Assembly (NCBI GenBank): GCA_963742865.1
Contig: CAVUNW010000007.1
Location: 62,001 to 126,000 of the forward strand
Direction: 5' to 3'
DNA length: 64,000 nucleotides
From: Bog-532 sp963742865
Lineage (GTDB): Bacteria > Actinomycetota > Actinomycetes > Streptosporangiales > Streptosporangiaceae
Positions 1-8,141 of this stretch are shown here, piece by piece. Each line of letters starts with the position of its first letter. The first letter of the stretch is position 1. Below the pieces are notes generated by a model. The model had not been told where the DNA came from. It did no database searches and saw nothing but the letters and a program-made list of their open reading frames with translations. A program made the translations under genes and the position numbers.

Positions 1-192
1 CATCGCCGTGAACCCGTACACGGCGTTGGTGGGCTGTCCCGTGGTGGTCGAGAAGTTCTCGGCAGGCAGAGCGAAGAACGCCCGGTAGGCCAGCGAGTGC
101 CCGTCGAGCAGCAGCAGCCGGCCGGGGCTGCCGGCCTGCCCCCGGCTCTTGGCTTCCTGGCCGCCCGGAGCGGCCGCGAGTTTCGTCGCCAC
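1..192 (-). CDS. polA: DNA polymerase I, N-terminal fragment
   Basis: Only the first 64 codons lie in the window; the gene continues past position 1. The minus-strand GTG at 192-190 opens a protein whose residues 26-43 read LLLLDGHSLAYRAFFALP, followed by NFSTTTGQPTNAVYGF. This is the strongly conserved start of the 5'-nuclease domain of actinobacterial DNA polymerase I, including the first metal-binding Asp (LDGHS). The enzyme fills gaps and removes RNA primers during replication and repair. No Shine-Dalgarno sequence precedes the GTG, but a TAGGAT -10 box sits 6 nt upstream, so a leaderless mRNA is likely. Its position next to the pdtaR/pyk region matches Streptomyces gene order. Confidence 0.9.
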   Translation of the reverse strand, partial: MATKLAAAPGGQEAKSRGQAGSPGRLLLLDGHSLAYRAFFALPAENFSTTTGQPTNAVYGFTAM

Positions 193-198
193 GGTCAA

Positions 199-204
199 AT
201 CCTA
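199..204 (-). promoter_or_regulatory. Leaderless -10 box of polA
   Basis: On the minus strand TAGGAT (TANNNT type) ends 6 nt before the polA GTG. This is the spacing typical of actinobacterial leaderless transcripts that start at the first base of the start codon. No ribosome binding site is visible. Confidence 0.5.
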
Positions 205-257
205 TGGTCACACGGGCGGGAAGAGGACGGGATGACACTGGTTCCGGGCGGAAAGAA

Positions 258-288
258 CGGGGCCCAGCGGTCATGCCGCTGGGCCCCG
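258..288. terminator. Hairpin terminator after galM
   Basis: A perfect 13-bp GC-rich stem (258-270 with 276-288) around a 5-nt loop lies 40 nt beyond the galM stop and before the polA start. There is no long T-run, as is usual in actinomycetes. Confidence 0.75.
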
Positions 289-327
289 CGAGATGATGTC
301 CGGGCCTGTGATCAGGCCAGGACATCG

Positions 328-1692
328 TTATGAGCTGAACGCGAAGATGGTCGTCGAGTTGATGGTCTGCCCGGCCTTGATCTCAGTGGACGGGAAGTTC
401 GGCTGGTTCGGGGAGTTCGGGAAGTGCTGGGTCTCGAAGGTGTAGCCGGCGCCCTGCCGGTAGGTGTGGCCGCTGATGCCCACCAGCGTCCCGTTGAGGA
501 AGTTCCCGCTGTAGAACTGGACACCCGGCTGGTCGGTCCAGACAGTCAGCAGGCGGCCGCTCGACGGGTCAAAGGCGTGGGCGGCCAGGTTGAGGCCCTG
601 CGGGCCGGTGGTGGCCTTGGTCTGCTGGTTCAGCACCCAGTTGTGGTCGTAGCCCTGGGCGATGAGCAGCTGGTTGTCGGCGGCCGGGGCGTTGTCCGGG
701 GCGCTGACGTCATCGATCCGGGAGCCGATCGTATGCGGGGCCCGGAAGTCGAACGGCGTACCCGCCACCGGCACGTTGTAGCCGAGCGGGATCTGGGTCG
801 TGTCGGTCGGCGAATACTTGCTGGCGTTCATCTGCACGAACTGGCTGTAGGCCGAGCCCGCGGGTGAGGCCTCGCCGGCCAGGTTGAAGTAGCTGTGGTT
901 GGTCAGGTTGATGACCGAGTTCAGGTTCGGGGACTCGTCCGTCGTCTTGTAGTGGATAGCCAGCTGGCCGGCGTTGTTGAGGGTGTACGTCACGACCACC
1001 TTGAGCTTGGCCGGGTAGCCGGTGCAGCCGGTGGGGCAGCCGGGCGACCCTGGAGCGCCGCTCGCGTCACCGTTCGGGCTGACCAGCGTGAGCTGCACGC
1101 CCGCAGTGCCCTGGCCGTGCACCGCCTGCGCCGCCCAGATGTGGTTGCCAAAGCCGACCAGGCCGCCGTGCAGGCTGTTGACGCCATTGTTAATCGGCAG
1201 GGTGTACGTGACGGGCCCGACACCCGGCTGGTTCAGGGTGAAGGTGCCCTTGGCGATGCGGTTGCCGTACCGGCCGATGGTCTCGCCGAAGTACGGGCCG
1301 CCGTTCGCGGTCACCGGCGGGCTGTCGAACTTGACGTAGTCGGCGAGCGTCTTGAAGCCGAGCACCACGTCGGCCTGCCGGCCGTGGCGGTCGGGCGCGT
1401 TGATCGACTGGACGATGCCGCCGTAGGTGAGGATCTTGACGGTCATCCCGCGGCAGTTGGTCAGGGTATAGCGGTAGACGTTCGTCTTCTGCCCGGTGTA
1501 CGGCTCTACCGTCTGGCCGAAGAACTGGCTGCTGACGCTCGGGCTGCAGTTCCCCCCTGCGGGCTTGGCGGGCGCCGCGGAGGCCGCCGTCGCGCCGAAT
1601 GCTCCCGCGGCCGCCGCGATCGCGGTGACGGCCGACACCGCCGTGACCCGGGCTCGCCGCCCGAATCTCCGGTGTCTCGTTTCGTCAGACAA
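328..1692 (-). CDS. galM: Secreted aldose 1-epimerase (mutarotase)
   Basis: GalM-family protein interconverting alpha and beta anomers of sugars such as galactose and glucose. The chosen start is TTG at 1692-1690, because GAAGGGAG lies 6 nt upstream. It gives an N-terminus with Arg-rich residues, a hydrophobic Ala-rich stretch and an ASAAPA-type cleavage site, so export is predicted. Longer ATG starts upstream cross the promoter region. Visible family motifs are RYGNRIAKG, NGVNSLHGG, NHSYFNLAGE with the catalytic His, YDHNWVLN, and FETQHFPNSPNQPNFPS containing the catalytic Glu. The length of about 450 residues suits secreted actinobacterial mutarotases. It is monocistronic, lying between polA and pdtaR. 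A LacI-type operator-like site lies in its upstream region. Confidence 0.88.
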   Translation of the reverse strand: MSDETRHRRFGRRARVTAVSAVTAIAAAAGAFGATAASAAPAKPAGGNCSPSVSSQFFGQTVEPYTGQKTNVYRYTLTNCRGMTVKILTYGGIVQSINAPDRHGRQADVVLGFKTLADYVKFDSPPVTANGGPYFGETIGRYGNRIAKGTFTLNQPGVGPVTYTLPINNGVNSLHGGLVGFGNHIWAAQAVHGQGTAGVQLTLVSPNGDASGAPGSPGCPTGCTGYPAKLKVVVTYTLNNAGQLAIHYKTTDESPNLNSVINLTNHSYFNLAGEASPAGSAYSQFVQMNASKYSPTDTTQIPLGYNVPVAGTPFDFRAPHTIGSRIDDVSAPDNAPAADNQLLIAQGYDHNWVLNQQTKATTGPQGLNLAAHAFDPSSGRLLTVWTDQPGVQFYSGNFLNGTLVGISGHTYRQGAGYTFETQHFPNSPNQPNFPSTEIKAGQTINSTTIFAFSS

Positions 1693-1751
1693 GGAAGGCT
1701 CCCTTCGTTGGGTTCCTCGAAGATACGGCTTTACGCCGTTTTCAGAAGGCA

Positions 1752-1767
1752 TTGTGAACGCTAACAA
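1752..1767. promoter_or_regulatory. LacI-family operator-like palindrome upstream of galM
   Basis: TTGTGAACGCTAACAA is a near-palindrome (TTGTGAACG against TTGTTAGCG) with the central CG typical of LacI/GalR-family operators. It sits 60 nt upstream of the chosen galM start. Sugar-responsive repression of galM is an inference; no regulator gene is in the window. Confidence 0.4.
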
Positions 1768-1792
1768 CGTGAAAGTCACGCCGTTTCGCACA

Positions 1793-2446
1793 AGAAGATG
1801 CGAAACTACCCGGTAACATCGCGGTTCGTAGTGGCTCCGGCGCTGGCCGCGCGGAGAGCGCCTGCCGCGTCAAGCCATGTGTGGACTGGCCTGCGTCGAC
1901 CCGCCCGGGGCGACACTCAGCGGAGCAGCCATCCCGACGGCAACGAGATTGTTATGTTCGGCGCGGCGACACCGGCGGCCGCGGATCGGGCACTTCGTGA
2001 TCACGCGACCACGGTCCGCGACGGAAAGCGCAGGTCGCCCCGGCTTCCGGCACGGCCACGGGCCGCGGCCCGGACGGCTCGGGAACGCAACCGGCCGGGC
2101 CCGGCCGCACTTCATGATCACGCTTTGTAATCAGACGGGTGAGCCGGTGACCGGTTTATCCCATCCCGGAGTCACCCAACGCCTGCCCCTGGCTTGCGTC
2201 GCTCAGCGGCGTGTTGCCCGCAGGCCCGCGGCGGTTAACGGTGGGCGACGAGACAACGGCCCGCCACCGTCGGCGAGGTAACTCGCCTTTGCGCTGCGCG
2301 GTCAAAGCTCGCTAACGTGGTGCGAGAGAGCCCGGGGGGCTCAGTAGAGAACGTGTCCGACCGGGGAAGGCGGATACGGCACCAAAGGCGCCCCGGGCTC
2401 CCCCATGGCCTGGTCACGCCCCGATCGCGGTACCGATGGCGGTACC
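1793..2446. other. Gene-free interval between galM and pdtaR
   Basis: About 650 bp with only short, compositionally biased reading frames and no recognisable protein. A GAGCCC/GGGCTC inverted repeat near 2330-2345 could be a terminator-like hairpin. I see no convincing RNA gene. Confidence 0.5.
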
Positions 2447-2482
2447 GATCGCCGGGGAATCCGGGATCGCCGGGGAATCCGG
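2447..2482. repeat. Perfect 18-bp tandem duplication
   Basis: Two identical copies of GATCGCCGGGGAATCCGG (2447-2464 and 2465-2482) abut directly and end at the base before the pdtaR stop codon. A 12-bp near-duplicate (GCGGTACCGATG/C) precedes them. Confidence 0.8.
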
Positions 2483-3094
2483 TCAGGACGACGGCGATTC
2501 GGTCGGCTGCGAGGCCGACATCGAGCCCTCGATCACCGCTTCGGCGACCTTACGCATCGTGAGCCTGCGGTCCATCGACGCCTTCTGGATCCAGCGGAAC
2601 GCCTCCGGCTCGGTCATCCCGTGCTCGGCCTGCAGCAGGCCCTTGGCGCGGTCGAGGACCTTGCGCACCTCGAGCCGCTCGCGCAGGCTGCCGACCTCGG
2701 ACTCGAGCGACGTGATCTCCTGGAAGCGGCTCACCGCCATCTCGATGGCGGGCACGAGGTCCGCCTTGGTGAACGGCTTGACCAGGTAGGCCATGGCCCC
2801 CGCGTCGCGGGCCCGCTCCACGAGTTCCCGCTGGGAGAAGGCGGTCAGGATGACCACGGGCGCGAGCCGCTCGGCCGCGATCCGCTCCGCGGCCGAGATG
2901 CCGTCCAGCACCGGCATCTTGACGTCGAGGATGGCGAGTTCGGGCCGGAGCGCGGTCACGCTCTCGACCGCCGCCTCACCGTCCCCGACCTCGGCCACGA
3001 CGGCGTAGCCCTCTTCTTCCAGCATTTCCTTGAGGTCCAGGCGGATCAGCGCCTCATCCTCGGCGATAACGACTCGCAGCTGCTTCTGGCTCAC
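2483..3094 (-). CDS. pdtaR: ANTAR-domain response regulator (PdtaR type)
   Basis: Cytoplasmic two-component regulator with an N-terminal receiver domain and a C-terminal ANTAR RNA-binding domain. PdtaR relatives are phosphorylated by PdtaS and act as transcription antiterminators on mRNA. The receiver shows VVIAEDEALIRLDLKEML (acidic pocket), the phospho-Asp in LAILDVKMPVLDG and the conserved Lys in LVKPFTKADL. The ANTAR part begins around residue 140, with AKGLLQAEHGMTEPEAF and an all-helical C-terminus. The start is GTG 3094-3092: reading further upstream would run through the tRNA gene, whereas TACGCT lies 7 nt upstream, implying a leaderless mRNA. No cognate kinase gene is in the window. 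The frame is intact over 203 residues. Confidence 0.9.
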   Translation of the reverse strand: MSQKQLRVVIAEDEALIRLDLKEMLEEEGYAVVAEVGDGEAAVESVTALRPELAILDVKMPVLDGISAAERIAAERLAPVVILTAFSQRELVERARDAGAMAYLVKPFTKADLVPAIEMAVSRFQEITSLESEVGSLRERLEVRKVLDRAKGLLQAEHGMTEPEAFRWIQKASMDRRLTMRKVAEAVIEGSMSASQPTESPSS

Positions 3095-3101
3095 GCTGAC
3101 G

Positions 3102-3107
3102 AGCGTA
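3102..3107 (-). promoter_or_regulatory. Leaderless -10 box of pdtaR
   Basis: Minus-strand TACGCT (TANNNT) with 7 nt to the GTG start. No Shine-Dalgarno sequence is present. Confidence 0.45.
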
Positions 3108-3131
3108 CAGGCACCGGGTAGATTATGTTCC

Positions 3132-3153
3132 GGCGGTCCCCGACGGGACCGCC
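3132..3153. other. Perfect hairpin directly before the tRNA gene
   Basis: GGCGGTCCC and GGGACCGCC form a perfect 9-bp stem around CGAC, ending 2 nt before the tRNA 5' end. It lies between the divergent pdtaR and tRNA units. It could be part of the tRNA leader processed by RNases or a bidirectional control element; the role is unknown. Confidence 0.55.
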
Positions 3154-3155
3154 AC

Positions 3156-3230
3156 GCCCCGGTAGCCCAATAGGTACGAGGCGATGGTCTCAAACACCAT
3201 TCGATGTGGGTTCGAGTCCCACCCGGGGTA
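3156..3230 (+). tRNA. tRNA with CAA anticodon and short variable loop (nominally tRNA-Leu)
   Basis: All arms fold by eye. The acceptor stem is GCCCCGG with CCGGGGT (one G-U pair) and discriminator A at 3230. The D-arm has a 3-bp stem and a GG in its loop. The anticodon stem ATGGT/ACCAT carries loop CTCAAAC with anticodon CAA at 3191-3193. The variable loop has 5 nt (TCGAT). The T-arm is GTGGG/CCCAC with loop TTCGAGT. No CCA is encoded. CAA reads the Leu codon UUG, but bacterial leucine tRNAs normally have a long variable arm, which this one lacks. It may therefore be charged unusually, be weakly functional, or have a non-translational role. A LAGLIDADG-like gene starts 61 nt downstream. Confidence 0.85.
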
Positions 3231-3291
3231 CAAACCACCCTCCTCGCTGCTCTGCCACAGTTATGTCGGTGGCAGCGGCGAGAATTAGATC

Positions 3292-4060
3292 GTGTACTCG
3301 CCAGCGACGGTTGAAATAGGGCGGCTGCTTTCTAGCTTGGACGTTCTAGACCGCGAGAACGCCCAGATCTGCGGCGTATCCATCCGCACCATCCGGCATT
3401 GGCGATATGGCACGCGGCGGAACCCGGACACGACTGGAAAAGGCCGGAACCCCGGGTGCCCGCGATGCGACGGAAGGGCTTTGGACGAGTCGGCCTATGC
3501 CTACCTGCTGGGCGTTTACCTGGGAGACGGTCACCTCACCCGCGGCCGCCGGGACGTCTACGCGCTGAACGTAAAGTGCAGTGACGACTGGCCCGGGCTC
3601 ATCGATGCCGCCAAGTCCGCGATGGCTGCCGTGATGCCGGCGTCGGGCGTGTTCTGTGTCCGCCCGGCCCGGCTGCACGGAAGTGAAAAGCACATCCAAG
3701 CATTGGCCGTGTTTGTTCCCCCAGCATGGTCCGGGGAGAAAGCACGATCGCACCATCGAGCTAACCGCCTGGCAGGGTGAGATCGTCACGAGGTACCCCG
3801 GGCTTTTCGCCCGGGGTTTGTTTCATTCGGATGGCTGTCGCGTGACAAACCGGGTCCGGCGGCGGCTGGCCGACGGGGATCACTGGTACGAATACCCGCG
3901 CTACTTGTTCTCCAATGAATCCACGGACATCCTCGGGCTTTGCGGCCAGGCTCTCGATCAGCTCGGGGTCAGCTGGCGGCTGTCCCGCCGCAACGTGCTG
4001 TCGGTCGCGCGGCGGGAGGCGGTGGCGCGGCTGGACGAGTTTGTCGGGCCGAAGTACTGA
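3292..4060 (+). pseudogene. HTH plus LAGLIDADG-like endonuclease protein, frameshifted
   Basis: The N-terminal half opens with GTG at 3292 and has a helix-turn-helix-like segment (ICGVSIRTIRHWRYGTRR). A Cys pair (CPRC) follows, then the first LAGLIDADG-type motif, YLLGVYLGDGHLT. The C-terminal half, in the next frame, contains KHWPCLFPQHGPGRKH, a second motif FARGLFHSDGCRVTN, YEYPRYLFSNES and the end RLDEFVGPKY. The frames switch near 3660-3675. This two-part architecture matches a widespread actinobacterial family often annotated as an HTH or LAGLIDADG homing-endonuclease-like protein. Both motifs keep the acidic residue expected for metal binding. Whether it cuts DNA or acts as a regulator is unknown. 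The indel may be a sequencing error. Confidence 0.75.
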
Positions 4061-4087
4061 GCCGGGTGCCGCTCCTGAGCCCGGGGC

Positions 4088-5570
4088 CTAGAGCTGGATC
4101 TGGGGATACAGGGGGTAGCGGGCCAGCAGGTCGGCGCAGCGGGCGCGGCACGCCTCGGCCACGCCGGGGTCGATCATGTGCTTGGCCTTGGAGCCGGCCT
4201 GCGGGGTGGTCGCCTGCAGCGCGGTGGTCATGATGTCGGCAACTTCGTCCAGGTCGCTGGTCCCGAAGCCGAGCGTGGTCAGGGCGGGGGTGCCGAGCCG
4301 GATGCCGGAGGTGTACCAGGCCCCGTTCGGGTCGCGGGGCACCGAATTGCGGTTGGTGACGACGCCGGCCGTCGAGCAGCGCCGCCTCGGCCTGGCGGCC
4401 GGTCAGCCCGAAGCTGGCGGCCACGTCGGCCAGTACCAGGTGGTTGTCGGTTCCGCCGGTGACCAGGGTCGTGCCCCGGCGCAGCAGCCCGTCGGCCAGG
4501 GCGCGCGCGTTGGCCACGATGCGCTCGGCGTAGCCGGCGAAGGAGGGCTGGCGGGCCTCGGCCAGCGCAACGGCCTTGGCCGCGATCACGTGCGGGAGCG
4601 GGCCGCCGAGGACCAGCGGGCAGCCCCGGTCGACGTAGGGCGCGTAGTCCGGCGTGCATAGCACGAGCCCGCCGCGCGGGCCGCGGAGCGACTTGTGCGT
4701 CGTGCTGGTGACGATCTCGGCGTGCGGCACCGGGTTGAGGTCCCCGGTCAGCACGCCCCCGGCGACCAGCCCGGCGAAGTGCGCCATGTCGACCATGAAG
4801 GTCGCGCCCACCTCGTCGGCGATCTCGCGGAGCAGCCGGAAGTTCGGGTTGCGCGGGTAGGCCGAGTACCCGGCGACCAGGATCAGCGGCCTGAACTCGC
4901 GGGCCTGGGCGGCGATGGCGTCGTAGTCGAGCAGCCCGGTGTCCGGGTCGGTGCCGTAGTTCGCCTGGTCGAACATCTTGCCGGAGATGTTGGCGCGGAA
5001 CCCGTGGGTCAGGTGGCCGCCGGCGTCCAGCGACATGCCCATCATCCGCTGCGCGCCGAAGTCGCGGCGCAACTGCTCCCAGGCGCCCGGGTCCAGGGCG
5101 TCGACGTTCTTCGCCCCGGCGGAGTCCAGGAAGGGGCGCTCGACCCGGCGGGCCAGGATGGCCCAGTAGGCGACGAGGTTGGCGTCGATGCCGGAGTGCG
5201 GCTGGACGTAGGCGTGGTCCGCGCCGAACAGTTCGGCAGCGTGCCGCGCGGCCAGCGCCTCGACCTGATCGACGACCTCGCAGCCGGCGTAGAAGCGGTG
5301 GCCGACCGTGCCCTCGGCGTACTTGTCCGACAGCCACGTGCCCATGGCCATCAGCACGGCGGGCGAGGCGTAGTTCTCCGACGCAATGAGCTTGAGCTGG
5401 CGGCGCTGGCTGGCCAGTTCGTCGCCGATGGCCCGGGCCACCGCGGGCTCGGACGCGCCGATCACCTCGAGCATCGCGTGGTAGCCGACGGAGACCGCCG
5501 ACGTCGCGTCCGCGCCGTGCGAAGCGGCCGCAGGTACGGTACTGACCTGGGCGGTATCGGTCTCGGCCAT
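4088..5570 (-). CDS. glyA: Serine hydroxymethyltransferase, one frameshift
   Basis: PLP enzyme converting serine and tetrahydrofolate to glycine and 5,10-methylenetetrahydrofolate. The ATG at 5570 begins a protein of the long (about 480 residue) actinobacterial SHMT form. Visible motifs are LKLIASENYASPAV, HRFYAGCEVVDQVEALA, YVQPHSGIDANLVA, MSLDAGGHLTHG and the PLP lysine in STTHKSLRGPRGG. An extra base near 4370 shifts the frame after AEAALLD. The remainder (VTNRNSVPRDPNGAWYTSG to LLARYPLYPQIQL) continues to 4088. Both halves are highly conserved, so I regard it as one gene. It follows pyk on the same strand. Confidence 0.88.
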
Positions 5571-5737
5571 GGCTTCTACTCCCGGGCAGATGGAAATGGC
5601 AGGTGCCCAGGCGCGCGGCTGGCCGGCGGACGGCGGACCGCTCCCCGGTGGTACTCCACCTCAGCGCCAGTTACGGCCCAGGGGGAACCTTACCAGGGGA
5701 AGGGCGCCAGCCGCCGATGCCAGCCGGCGACAACAGC

Positions 5738-6393
5738 TCAGCCGTGGGCAACGGCGTCCCCGATGCGGTGGACGCGCAGGGCGTTCGTCTTGCCCGGGCT
5801 GCCGGGCGGGCTGCCGGCCACGATCACAACCTTGTCGCCCTTCTCGTACCGCCCGATGTCGAGCAGCGCGGCCTCCACCTGGCGCACCATCTCGTCGGTG
5901 TGATTCACCGAGGGCACGATGAACGTCTCCACGCCCCAGGTCAGGGCCAGCTGGCTGCGGGTGGCGGGCTCGGATGTGAACGCGAGCAGCGGAATCGGCG
6001 AACGGTAGCGGGCCAGCCGCCGGGCCGTCTCGCCTGTCATCGTGAACGCGACCAGCGCGCGGGCGCCCACGATCGCGCCGACCTCGGCGGCGGCGCGGGC
6101 ACGTCCTCGGTGGTGATCGTGAAGCCGTCGCCGGCGCGCAGCCGGACCGGGGCGCCGGGGAACGTGCCGAGCCGGATCTTCGGGCCCTGCAGGTCCACGA
6201 GCACCCCGACACTTCGCCCGGAGGCGTGGGACGCGGCGCGGACCCGCGCGCAGGCCATCTCGTGGTCGGCGTGGAGGCCGTGGCTCAGGTTAAGCCGGGC
6301 CACGTCGAGCCCGGCCTCGACCAGCCGGGCGATCTGTTCCGGGCTGGAGGTAGCGGGTCCGAGCGTGCAGACGATTTTCGCGCGGCGGCTCAT
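5738..6393 (-). pseudogene. pyk: Pyruvate kinase with its catalytic core deleted
   Basis: Residues 1 to about 101 match the pyruvate kinase N-terminus (RRAKIVCTLGPATSS, ARLNLSHG, DLQGPKIRLG). The reading then jumps to the C-terminal regulatory domain in another frame: VGARALVAFTMTGETARRL, SQLALTWGVETF, VVIVAGSPPGSPGKTNALRV. Family members are about 475 residues. Here roughly 250 residues are missing, covering the B domain and most of the TIM barrel with the Mg and phosphoenolpyruvate ligands (the ARGDLG region). The junction is in the GCC/CCG run near 6085-6100. As it stands the product cannot be an active kinase. The upstream start ATG at 6393 and the natural stop at 5738 are intact. Assembly collapse is an alternative to a real deletion. 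Confidence 0.85.
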
Positions 6394-6497
6394 GGGCTTG
6401 TCCTCTGCTCACGCCAGTGGTCTATACCACCGTATGCGGCCCGGCCCCGGCCACGGTAAGGCGTAACGCAGCCTTCACCCAGGATTTCCCGCTCTGC

Positions 6498-7974
6498 TCA
6501 GACCATGGGGCGGGCGGTGGGGGGAATCGCTACCGGGAGGACGGTGTCGCCGGTCAGGTGGGTGTCCAGGGCGGCGGCGGCGCTGCGGCCCTCGGCGATG
6601 GCCCATACGATCAGCGACTGGCCGCGGCCCATGTCCCCGGCGACGAACACGCCCGGCACCGAGGTGGCGTAGTTGCCGTCCCGGGCCACATTCCCCCGGG
6701 CGTCGAACTCCACCCCCAGGTCGGCCATCAGAGCAGAACGTTCGGCACCGGTGAATCCCATCGCCAACAGCACCAGATCAGCGGGCAGATCCCGCTGCGT
6801 GCCCTCCACCGGCTCGAAACGGCCACCGGTGAATTCCACCTCAACCAGCCGCAGCGCGCGTACGTGCCCGGCCTCGTCGGCCACGAACTCCTGGGTCGAG
6901 ACGGCGTACACGCGCTCGCCGCCCTCTTCGTGCGCGCTGGAGGTCCGGAAGATCATCGGGTACGTCGGCCACGGCTGGTGGCCCGGGCGGGTCTCCGGCG
7001 GGCGGGGCATGATCTCCAGCTGGGTCACCGACGCCGCGCCCTGGCGGTGCGCCGTGCCGAGGCAGTCGGCGCCGGTGTCGCCGCCGCCGATGATGACCAC
7101 GTGCTTACCGCGCGCGCTGATCGCGGGCTCGGCGACCGGGCCCGGCGCGCCCGCTCCCCCGGCCGCGGCGACCACGCGGTTGGACAGCGGCAGGTACTCC
7201 ATGGCCTGGTGGATGCCGTCGAGGTCGGCCCCGGGCACCGGCAGGCCGCGGGCCACGGTCGCGCCCCCGGCGAGCATGATCGCGTCGTATTCGGCCCGCA
7301 GCTGCTCGGCGGTGACGTCGGTGCCCGCCGTCACGTTGCAGCGAAATTCGGTGCCCTCGGCGCGCATCTGCGCCAGCCGGCGGTCCAGGTGGCGCTTTTC
7401 CATCTTGAACTCGGGGATGCCGTAGCGGAGCAGGCCGCCGGGGGCGTCCGCGCGCTCGAACACGGTGACGTCGTGGCCCGCGCGGGTCAGCTGCTGCGCG
7501 GCGGCCAGGCCGGACGGCCCGGACCCGATCACCGCGATCCGCTTGCCGGTCCGCACCGGCGCGGGCGCGGGCTGGACCCAGCCCTCGGCCCACGCGCGGT
7601 CGATGATCTCCACCTCGACCTGCTTGATGGCCACGGGGTCGGCGTTGATCCCGAGCACGCACGCGGACTCACACGGCGCCGGGCAGAGCCGCCCGGTGAA
7701 CTCGGGGAAGTTGTTGGTCGCGTGCAGCCGTTCCGACGCCTCGTACCAGTCGTGCCGCCGAGACCAGGTCGTTCCACTCCGGGATGAGGTTCCCCAGCGG
7801 GCAGCCGGTATGGCAGAACGGGATACCGCAGTCCATGCAGCGCCCGGCCTGCCGCTCCAGGCGCCCGGCCGGGAAATCGTTGTACACCTCACGCCAGTCC
7901 CGGATGCGCACGTCCACCGGCCGGCGGGCCGGCGTCTCACGCGGGGTGGTCATGAATCCCTTGGGATCGGCCAT
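6498..7974 (-). CDS. gltD: Glutamate synthase small (beta) subunit, one frameshift
   Basis: FAD- and iron-sulfur-containing NADPH-oxidising subunit that feeds electrons to GltB for making two glutamates from glutamine and 2-oxoglutarate. The N-terminus has Cys clusters for two [4Fe-4S] centres (CMDCGIPFCHTGCPLGN and CPAPCESACVLG). FAD-binding VIGSGPSGLAAAQ and NADPH-binding VIIGGGDTGADCLG follow, with VFVAGDMGRGQSLIVWAI near the end. A frameshift near 7755, just after NLIPEWNDLV, splits the first 75 residues from the rest; both parts are otherwise family-like. It lies downstream of gltB, separated by a 167-nt spacer with repeats. Confidence 0.9.
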
Positions 7975-7991
7975 CGGGCGGTCGTCCTTTT

Positions 7992-8039
7992 CTGCGTTGG
8001 TCGTGCTCTGCGTTGGTTGTGCGCTGCGTTGGTCGTCCT
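7992..8039. repeat. Three 16-bp tandem repeats in the gltB-gltD spacer
   Basis: Three copies of a 16-bp unit, CTGCGTTGGTCGTGCT with 2 to 3 variants, abut at 7992, 8008 and 8024, just upstream of gltD. Confidence 0.75.
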
Positions 8040-8040
8040 G

Positions 8041-8133
8041 GGCTAGCTATGGGTGGTGTGTGGGAACCCGACGCCGTTGGCGGGTCCCGCACCTGGGCGG
8101 CAGCCCCCGCGGGGGCCGCTACCCAAGCTATGA
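8041..8133. repeat. Nested inverted repeats in the gltB-gltD spacer
   Basis: Outer arms AGCTATGGGT and ACCCAAGCT enclose two further stem-loops, one of GGGAACCCG with CGGGTCCC and one of GCCCCCGCGGGGGC. The whole block could fold as a compact branched RNA just after the gltB stop. It may act as a terminator, an mRNA stabiliser or a repetitive extragenic element. Confidence 0.5.
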
Positions 8134-8141
8134 GCTGCCGG

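Noticed and set aside
895..1764. Long plus-strand reading frames antisense to galM, gltB, trp and mur genes
   Set aside because: They mirror the GC-rich third-position pattern of the real genes and show no family motifs.
1870..2281. Small genes in the galM-pdtaR gap
   Set aside because: Overlapping short frames on both strands with Arg/Pro-biased composition, no ribosome binding sites and no recognisable domains.
3095..3238. An N-terminal extension of pdtaR up to 3238
   Set aside because: It would run antisense through the tRNA gene and adds no conserved residues; the GTG at 3094 has a leaderless -10 box.
3156..4060. Integrated mobile island using the tRNA as attachment site
   Set aside because: No integrase, no direct repeat of the tRNA 3' end downstream, and glyA follows in the expected order.
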